From assembly GCA_024195585.1 (NCBI GenBank), contig SWBL01000209.1, positions 27,005-91,004 on the forward strand: a DNA stretch of 64,000 bases. The letters are read 5' to 3'. The notes beneath the pieces were generated by a model. It ran no database searches and was not told the origin of the DNA. It saw nothing but the letters and a program-made list of their open reading frames with translations. This document shows, piece by piece, positions 55,698 through 64,000 of the stretch (its first letter is position 1; each line of letters opens with the position of its first letter). The DNA is from Aureobasidium sp. EXF-3400. Its lineage: Eukaryota > Ascomycota > Dothideomycetes > Dothideales > Saccotheciaceae. The position numbers and the translations under genes were made by a program.

Positions 55698-58600
55698 TGG
55701 GGCTGGACAATTTCGGTTAGCCTCGAGGGTCCAAGAGACCATGGTGGCTTCGACACGACGCTTACCCGAAGAATTTGGGATGTGCCGTGTAAATTGGGAT
55801 TTGCGTTTGATTGCAAGAGACGAGTCGGTTTCAGAAGAGATATGAGAGGACGGATTGGGAGTGTGGGTGGAGTGCTGGGTGGGCTATGTATAAGATGCTA
55901 TCGAGGCCAAGTGACGTCTGATGAGCAACGAAAAAGAATGGTACGTCCAACGGGTTGATGGCAAAAGCAATGCAATGAGAGAATGGCCGGGTCGAATTGG
56001 TGTTTGAAACGACCTGTTTATGGCTGGGGGAGCAGAGCATACAAGTACTGATCGTCCAACTCGAAACTGGCCGCAGGACCGGTGCAATCATAGCGGCGGA
56101 TGGGGAAGCCTCGGACGGCTTGGTGGGTACCAACTGGCAAAGGCCACGCCCATCTGCACCGGTCCAGCGAGTCTGTGTTGTGCACATACCTGCGCCTTCT
56201 GGCATCCTCAGAACGCGTTACTCCCATGCCCCGTGCACCCAGAGGTCAAAAAGGCGCCTGTCTGTGCCTTGATCCCGACGCTAACGCGCCAGCTTGCCGC
56301 TCGACGCCTTGTGGCGCGGCGTCGAGTCTATTTCAATCCGTCTTCGACTCTTAATTTTTCTGCTGGGAACGGCCATCACGCCAGCTAGCCCAAGGCTGTT
56401 GATTCTAACGATGGCACTACTGCACCTCAAGTTGTCAATCGTGAAGCCTCAGGACAAGTAGCCCACGTGAAGCTACCCGAGAGCCCTGCAGACCATCTCA
56501 CCTGTTGTCCAGAGCAGTGGTGCCCGAATTGGGCGCTGCATTCGTCTCTTGTGCCCCGATCGACACTCGAATCCATAACTGTTATACATGGCTAGTCTGT
56601 CAACAAACACGACTTTTGTGCTAATCGGCCAGCCGGCTGACACTGCAAACCGTCTGCGTGATGATAATCCACTTCGTATCAAGGTCGTGCTGCTCGTCCG
56701 TTGCCCGTTGGTCAGCCTGGGTAGATACATGCCCGCTCGCTGGTTATCGCGTCTCGTTCTATCACAGCAAACGCTCCCACATACAGACGGCTACGCGGCG
56801 GGCTGCCCAGTTGCAGCGCTCCTGGTGGCGTGCAATCAGTGACCGTATAATATCTCCGTCATGCAGTCGATCATTTTACAATCGTCTATGACTCGGCCGT
56901 ACAGATGTGAAATTACCGATTTGCCAGATATCCAGGAAATGTCTTTGCATGTACTGTACTGTACTCCGTACCTGCTTGGTTCTGCCCTCGGATTTGTCGG
57001 AGCTGACATGAACTTGAGCGCTGCTGTTTGAGAGTCGGGTGTGATTGTGATTAGCCTGTTGGCCAATGGCGCTTCCTTGCTGCGCATTTGTCGTCTGGTT
57101 TGCAAGGTCTCACTCGCCAATCAAAAGCATTATATCACATATATCATATAGTAGTACATCATATACCGCTTACCTGTTTTCTTGGTCGAAAATGATTCGT
57201 GTCGTCTCTCACGTGGTTGTGGTTACGTAGACGGCGACAATCAAAATACATTCTGAAACGCGACAATCAAGTGCGGTGAAGTCCCTATAGCTCCTGATTG
57301 GCTGGTTCATCCCCGCGCTGTCCTTCCGTCTTCCGACCCAGTGTTTCAAGCTGGCCCTCCAAACTTGGCCATTCTCTAAAGCTTCCAGAGAGCACACCTC
57401 TGCATCCATGACAATTGAAATGATGGCATCTGCTAGTCAATTTGTTGGCTGCGTACTTCGAACAAATTTCCTTCGATGTTCTTCATCCCTACGGACCCTG
57501 CTACAGACCCTGCGGACGCCGATCGTTAATTTCTGCAATGCAGACCCTTGTGCGCGTGTGTGCACCCGCTCGGTTTTCTCTGCCCTGTGGAAATCATCAC
57601 ACCCACGCCAACGGGCATGCCAGGTACCAGTACGCTCAAGTGGGATTTACCTCATAAACTTCTCAACAACACTTCTCGCTTGTTGTCCTAGATCGTTCGG
57701 ACCGCTTGATATATTCCTCCGTTAACCTTTTGCATCGAACTCCTGCTTGCAATTGGCATGTTCGAGTGCGGGCAGACTCAGATCTACGGCAAAAGCTTCC
57801 GCGTTCTGGTTATCGTGTTTGGCGAAACGGGGCAACGCCTTCCGAGGGTCTAATCAGCCATCGACGATGTGCAGAATTAAGCTATACACGCTATGCCTAT
57901 CAGCGACTCGCTCTAACCATCATCATATTTCGTGCTAATTGTCAGCTGGCAAAGATACATGCTCTCTAGAGTGCTTTCGGTGCATAAGTCCATCAGCTGT
58001 GCAGCAGATTGAGACAATCGACAAGCACAACTGCCAAAACGGGTACACAACTGTGGGTTGACTCAGTCTGTGGGTTTAGCATACAGTACGGCTCTGTCCT
58101 GATCTTCACAAACACCGACCACAAACCCCGACTACGTCATTCTCTACCTTGAGAGGAGTCCGGGACTGTGTGAGATTCATTCATGTGGCTCATGCAGGTA
58201 CGCGATGGTCGAAAAGCACAAACTTGACCTGACAGAGCCCGCACCGACAACTGCTCGTCTGTTCTGCCTGAGTAAGGCAATTCTCGCTTCTTTCTCCATG
58301 TTAATCGAGAAAAACTCGCTACAATGCCGAATCGATCACAAATCTGCCAGAGCGGCAATTTCTCATTGGGGATGCCTTTCTGTGCGATACAGTGCACTTT
58401 GTGGCTTTCATGAGGTCTAGTGCCTTCTTGAGATGATCGCCCCACAAGAGGTCGGGGAACAGGCTTAGTCTTCTTCTAGCTCCGTGCTTCCCGTCGACGA
58501 ACTCGCCGACCGCGTCCTCGACGGACCTTGACCTCGCATGGGATCGTTGCAAGCCACACGACGGCGGTGCGAAAGCACGTGAAGGCGTGAATGCGGCGTG

Positions 58601-59389
58601 CTCGTGCAGACTTCCCAAGCCAGATCGCCAAGCAGTCCAGTGTCTTATCCCTTATCGCGGGACAGCGGGCGCTGCCTCTTGCCGCACCACGCTTTCCATA
58701 CATCCAAGCCCCTCGACATTGACAGTGACGGCTCCGCTTCGACAGGAGACACTTCGCTAGCGCCATGTAGGTCACTTGCACAAGGCTCAAACTACCCAGA
58801 TCCGGGCTCTTGTCCACAACTTGCCTACACTGAAAAAAGCCCGTCTCCACTCAGAATACGCTTAACATCCTTGGGAGCAAAGACCATCACCTGCCTTTAG
58901 CCCATGCAGCCTTATCCTCCTGCCCTGTAAGGCCTGACATGTCGTCCGAGGAGGCTTAGTGACCAGGAGCATTACTCAAATCGTTTACTCTTTTGGCCCA
59001 ACCGATCTCCTACTCCTCCCTTCAAGCCACCAGACGTTATACTCCCATCCCCATACCTCTCCCTATACCAAGGCCCATGATCCCGAGGCCTGGACGTTGC
59101 TGTCTATACCTGCCAAATTTCAATCCAGGGGCAAGAGTTTATCGTCGATAACGCTTCTCATCTCGCTCATACTGGTAATGCATGGGAATCACGAGAGTGT
59201 GTTCCCACAATCATCCTTCTCAACAAGTGGCTCATAACAGAGTAAACTTATGCGAAGAGAGAGGGGTTATGTTTGCACCTTGATTACAAAACTCCCAAAG
59301 TCTATACTCGGAATCAGTATCAGGAGTGAGAGGACTACTACATCGGCTATGAAAGCGAAAGCGAAGTCATCCCAATGATGGCTAGATAT
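55698..59389. other. Long upstream region of the Msn2-like gene, with a 5' UTR intron
   Basis: A GTAAGC donor at 55765 and an acceptor at 55703 (branch site GGCTAAC, end TTGTCCAG) bound a 63-nt intron just before the start codon; the sequence upstream of the donor has no ATG for some distance. The remaining ~3.6 kb up to the stop of the NRPS-like gene has no convincing coding frame. Long leaders and promoters are usual for stress and developmental regulators. Confidence 0.55.
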
Positions 59390-62300
59390 CTACATGACTC
59401 TGTCAATCCAGTCCCAGATCTTGGCAAAATATTGCTCATCCACGGGACTGACGTCTCTCAGAACCGCAACTGATTGTTTGGTTGTCGACATGTCGAACGG
59501 CAAGACGGTCGGTGCCGAACCTGCGTCCTCCGATTCGTGCTCAGGGGCATAAGCCCTCTTCCAATGGTCTAGAAGTTTATATGCGGGGTGATCGGCGCCG
59601 TCTCTTTCCTGCATATCTTCAAGTCGCGCTACCCACTTGGGCGGGTCCACAATGTCAAAGGCACATCGCTTCTTCAGCCATTGCAACATTGTGGGCCATG
59701 TTGGACGACGGTGCTCGTTTAGCACATGCAGGACATGCGCGCCATCTCCGCTCCCGTCCACGCTCGCTATTCCTTGCATCAAGGCCGTGGCCGCGAGGTC
59801 CACTGGCAGCCAGTCGAGTGTTTCCTTATCGAGGTTCGGCAGTGCACCGGATAGTTTGACACTACTCAGCATCATCGGCCAGGCCTCACTGGTATTCCAG
59901 ATGCCGTGTTGGGTATCCCCTGAAAGTTGGCCGACTCTGAATATGGCGATACGACCCTGGAGCTGCGAGCGCTCGTTCGCCCTGCTGCATATTTGCTCGG
60001 CGACCCACTTGCTGCGGGAATATCCAAGGGTGCTGGCGGCATCTGGGTCGTCAATAATTCTCTCAGGGATCGAGGTACCTTTGCTGTATGCCATGACACT
60101 TGCTACGCTCGAGCAGTATGCGAATTTAGCGGCTTCAGATCTGCCGGACCTCAATGCAAGATTGATGAGATTTGTCACACCTGTATCGTAAACCACGGTC
60201 AGCAGATGGTCTGTTTTGCTATTTTTGTGGTGATGCAGCCCTGCAGCGAATTCATCTATTCGCAATATAGAAAAACCTGGTTTCTGGGAGTATAGATTGC
60301 AAGAATAGCAATTCTCTGCATTCCATGCACCCTCTGACCAGGTCTTCTGATACGGCGGTGAGAGCTTCAAACGGCTGGTCACACACACTCATGCATGAGG
60401 AGGACTGGGGGGATGACTTACTCGCAATGTTGTCCTTTGCAAAGCTGCGTAAACGCATACGGAAATTGACACTCCATGCCACGTGCATAACAATCGAAAC
60501 CTCTTGTGCAATCCTTTCGTAATCTCCACTGGAAAGACCCAGGTGATCATCTCCTAGTGACGTTTGAAGGATTTCGACCTTCTTGTCACCATGTTCAATG
60601 CCGCTCAGGCCGCGCTGCTTGAGAGCCTTGTCAACCCGCTCAATTGAAGCTTGAAGTTCAGCTCCTCGGACGAGGCAGTAGACCTTTTTGACGGAATCGA
60701 GTTGGCGGTAGAAATTCAGGAGATGAGCCCCTAAAGCTCCCGTTGCACCGGTCAGGACGATAACATCTCCTTTGTCATTTTCGCCCTGACCCTGCCCGTT
60801 GTTGGACGACGATGGGCTTCTGTTATCAAAGTTGGAATACTGGTCGACGAGTTGAAGCATGAGCTTGCGTTCGTCCTCGTCGTCGGTAAGCTCTTCACCA
60901 TGACGCTGCTTGACGACATACTCTGTCAATCGCTTCACCGTCCCGCAGTCCTCTACCACGTTGAGCGGCAATTGTTTGGTGGATTGTGGGAGGAGTTGTC
61001 GAAGGCCATATCTTATCTGCATACCGGCGACCGAGTCAACGCCATAAGAGAAGAGGTCTGTGTTATCTTCCAGTTTGGCCTTCTTCGGGACGATGGATTC
61101 TATCATCTCGATGATGACATGGGAAACCTTTTCGTCAGGCACGTCACCAACGTTGAAGGAACCCATGTTGACGTATGCCTTGTCGATATCTTGAGCAAAG
61201 CGGGCCTCAACCACACTTCGCTGGAGGGTACCTTTACTGCTCTTCTCTAGCGGATGATCAAGTACTGGCATGGCAACCAACATCTTCTTAGGTATACGAG
61301 CATGATCCTGACTTTCCGAGTTGAGTTTTTCGATGGCTGGCCAGATCTTCTGCACGAGTTCGTGGTCTGGAAGATCTCGTGCCGTCTCTGAACGGAACAG
61401 CAAAGCTCCAGGGAACGGTTGTGAGTTTCCAAAGATCAGGACATCGTCCAGAAGATCTGCAGTAGCAATGGCGCCTTCCAATGGAGCTGGATCGAACTTC
61501 TTTCCAGTGATCAGCGTAAGTTGGGAATCCGCGCGTGAGTGGTATCTCCAGGCATTTGATATACTGTCATGTGGTGCAAAGAGATCGGCCGTGGCAAAAG
61601 ATCCATCATCACGGCTCTTCTTGGCCTGGACATGTATCGTCAGTCAATGTTTGGTTCGAACGTTTGTGAGGAAAGAGAGAAGAAAAAAGTTTTACCATGT
61701 GTGGCCAGCCTGGCCTGATTACCAGTTCAGCGAGCCCCTCCTCGGTCTTCTCGAAAACGAGGTATTCGGCTCCTGCATTGCTACGCAAAAATTGCCATGC
61801 CTTGTCTTTTGCGTAGTCGCGGTGAGATGACATGAGGAAACCACACTCTGCACTGCCAAATCTCGAGATGAGATTGATTCCTTTGCCGACCATGCGATCT
61901 CCAACTTCATCTGGTAAAGCAGCACCGCCAACACCAACGATGTCCATGTTCTGAAGATATTTGAAGCCTTGCTCATCTGCCTCCATCATCTGAAGTACGT
62001 ATGGCACAGAGGCGAAATACTTGACAGAGGGAAGACCTTGCTCTGCATTCTTCTCAGCTGCACCCAAGCACTTGATGACGTTTGCCGCGGTGATTGGTAT
62101 GCCTTTGCCAGGGAATAGCCAAATGAGTGCACCACTCGTCCATGCTCTGAAGCAATCTGCTACACCACCGTGGTAGAGCGGCGTAGTCGTGAATGTTGCA
62201 CATTGCTTTCCATCAGGGAAAGAAGGAAGAACACCAGCACCTGCGCGATGTGTTTGTGGAATCGGCTTAGGTACGCCAGAAGAGGTTCCAGAGGTATGAT

Positions 62301-62901
62301 GAAGATACGCAACATCCGTCTCCTTGACTTCAGGGAAGCTCAAAGACTCTAATGCTTCCTGTGCCATGATGTCCGATAGAGAGTGATCTTTGGAGAATGG
62401 CAATTCGATAGCATGCAACTCTTCACCATCGTCACGAGTAACGTTTGCAGCCTCTTCAGACTGGGCAGCATAAGTCTCGTCGTGGAATATGACGGTGGTC
62501 TGACAGGCCTTGCACAAATGAGCGATCGCTGCTGGTTGACATTGCGGTGCTATCAGTAAGACAGGATGTCCTAATTTCATGAGAGCAAGCCACGTAAACA
62601 GAAATTCCGGAGTGCTTGGGCAGATCAATGCAACCGTATCCGATTTGGTCAGAAGTTCTCCATGCGTTTTCTGCAGCAGAGCAGCAACTTTTCCAGAGCC
62701 ATCTTGCAGATCTGAGAAAGTCCAAGTCTTGCTTTTCCATTGGGAGTCCGAGTTTGAGGGAATGGCAAAGCCGACTGCAGGGTGGGATGGTATAGCCTCT
62801 GCCTGAGAATCGATGAATTGATTGATATTCTTGAAGTTGGCGTTGGTAAGGCCCAAGGATTGCGCCTGCCCTAAAGTGCACGTGAAGTACGTGGCAGCCA
62901 T
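59390..62901 (-). CDS. NRPS-like enzyme, adenylation-thiolation-reductase (A-T-R)
   Basis: Such enzymes activate a carboxylic acid with ATP, load it on a phosphopantetheine arm and release it by NADPH reduction to an aldehyde or alcohol. Three exons (61696-62901, 60422-61625, 59390-60180) give 1066 residues. The adenylation domain occupies ~1-510, with the ATP-binding loop HHTSGTSSGVPKP, FGSAECG and, after the first intron, WRYHSRAD. The carrier site is LFSYGVDSV around ~610 (the serine takes the arm). The reductase domain starts at VIVLTGATGALGAHLL and has a YSRSKWVAE motif (Tyr/Lys pair). No condensation domain is seen. The second intron is 241 nt, long for the window; its 3' join gives NIASVTNLINLAL, consistent with the family. 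No other biosynthetic gene is in the window. Product unknown. Confidence 0.9.
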
Positions 62902-64000
62902 GATTGTTTCGTGTCACCAGCGGGATATTCGGCAGTAAATCCAGCGAATAGAAGAGCACGAGGACAAGAAAATGGTACAAAGCAGATTGTAGCAAGAAGA
63001 ATTATCCTAGCATCACCAAATACACGCCATGATCTCACGACATGTCGAAAAGGACGCGTTGAGGATGTGAGAGCCACTAGAAACGCGTCATGAAGTCATC
63101 GTTTTGCAAGAGACAGCGGCCAAGAACTGGAAGCGCCGCAGTTTGGCTGACATCTTGACTCTTTCCAAAACCTCCACTTCTATAAGCATAAGCATACACG
63201 GACACAGGTTCTTTGAGGTCGTACGACGCACACAGACACCATTCAGTTCCTGTCAAATCTCTGCAGGCGGCGTCAGGTCATTGCTGAAGCCTTGCCGCCG
63301 CCACAAGTTATGGGGTCGGGAGCCAAATGCAACGACATGCATCAGTACATTTCTTCAGATTAATCGCATGTTTGTGATGTGTACTGACATACCGCACAAT
63401 ATCACATCGCTTTGAGAGTGGTGTGTGCTAATTGTCTTAGAGCCAGCCACCTTTCTCATGTGGATCTGATTCTGTTTCTGTGCCAGGGTTGTATCCTCAA
63501 CGATGAAAAATATCAACGACGACCATATTGTGCACTCACAACAGATATTCGTGCCGTTTCGTCCACGGTGTATATATAACCTCATTATGTACTTATCTAT
63601 GGCATATGATGTATGCGGGTTGATGGGATCATTGGCGCACAATCTCAAAAACAAGGATTTATTTGTTCATGATCAGACAATACAATGAGAAAACCATGAC
63701 CCATAGGTGTCGATAATCATATAATGCATAATACACCGCAAGTTATGGAGAACGCACATAGACAGTATTCCGCTGTCAATCAGGTATTGGAACCAATCAA
63801 AGTTATCATGTTGAGCTCTTGCTAGACCGTAGAGGTATGCTGTCGCAAGAAAGTCGTTGGCTAGATTGTTGGTGGATTATGTTGCGTAAAATCTGAGGTC
63901 CAGGCACGTACGGCCACAGTCAGCTGAAAACTGGGCATCCCGTCCGCTCTGCCATACATAAGCAGTTGAACGGCAGATTAGTACTACGGTGGGTGACCAC
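62902..64000. other. Upstream of the NRPS-like gene, to the window end
   Basis: 1.1 kb with the promoter of the NRPS-like gene. Only short frames on either strand; nothing supportable. Confidence 0.5.

Overview
The window reads as nuclear DNA of a filamentous ascomycete (Pezizomycotina). Genes carry short introns, mostly 50-80 nt, with GT..AG ends and CTAAC-type branch sites just before the acceptor. Gene content is that of a mould: a Cwc25 splicing factor, a DUF6604-like protein, a secreted tyrosinase, an NRPS-like reductase, an INSIG protein and F-box proteins. A dothideomycete or black-yeast-like source is my guess, not something the sequence proves. I placed 22 protein genes plus one frameshifted gene, and rebuilt exon structures by hand from splice sites and family conservation.

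Layout. 0-19.6 kb is housekeeping: a partial lysine/serine-rich gene, eIF3j, clathrin heavy chain, INSIG, a short F-box protein, eIF2-gamma, cytochrome c1 and the ribosome-biogenesis factor Ytm1. eIF3j/clathrin and eIF2-gamma/cytochrome c1 are divergent pairs with shared promoters. 19.7-28.7 kb holds an intron-bearing tRNA-like gene with an unclear anticodon, a 74-residue protein, Cwc25 and a secreted tyrosinase. 28.7-33.5 kb is dense: a tiny protein with two PAM2 (poly(A)-binding-protein interaction) motifs, a MAPR/Dap1 heme protein, mitochondrial uS9 and eEF1B-gamma. The last two share a promoter of only 208 bp, and the end of the eEF1B-gamma gene is partly duplicated.

35-43 kb looks accessory: a 616-residue protein in which I see a divergent GIY-YIG-like core, an F-box/LRR-like protein, and a DUF6604-like gene broken by one frameshift. 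44-47.4 kb has a divergent pair, a TUG/ASPSCR1-like UBX protein and a thioredoxin-PITH protein. From 47.3 to 54.0 kb I see no convincing gene. Then come an Msn2/4-type C2H2 stress regulator with an intron in its 5' UTR and a gene-free upstream region of about 3.7 kb, and an NRPS-like A-T-R reductase near the end.

Translation is over-represented (eIF3j, eIF2-gamma, eEF1B-gamma, uS9m, Ytm1, the PAM2 protein), but the genes lie on both strands under separate promoters, so I read this as chance. The best candidates for something undescribed are the two-PAM2 microprotein with its open frame beyond a TGA, the GIY-YIG-like protein, the odd tRNA-like gene and the 6.7-kb gene-free stretch.
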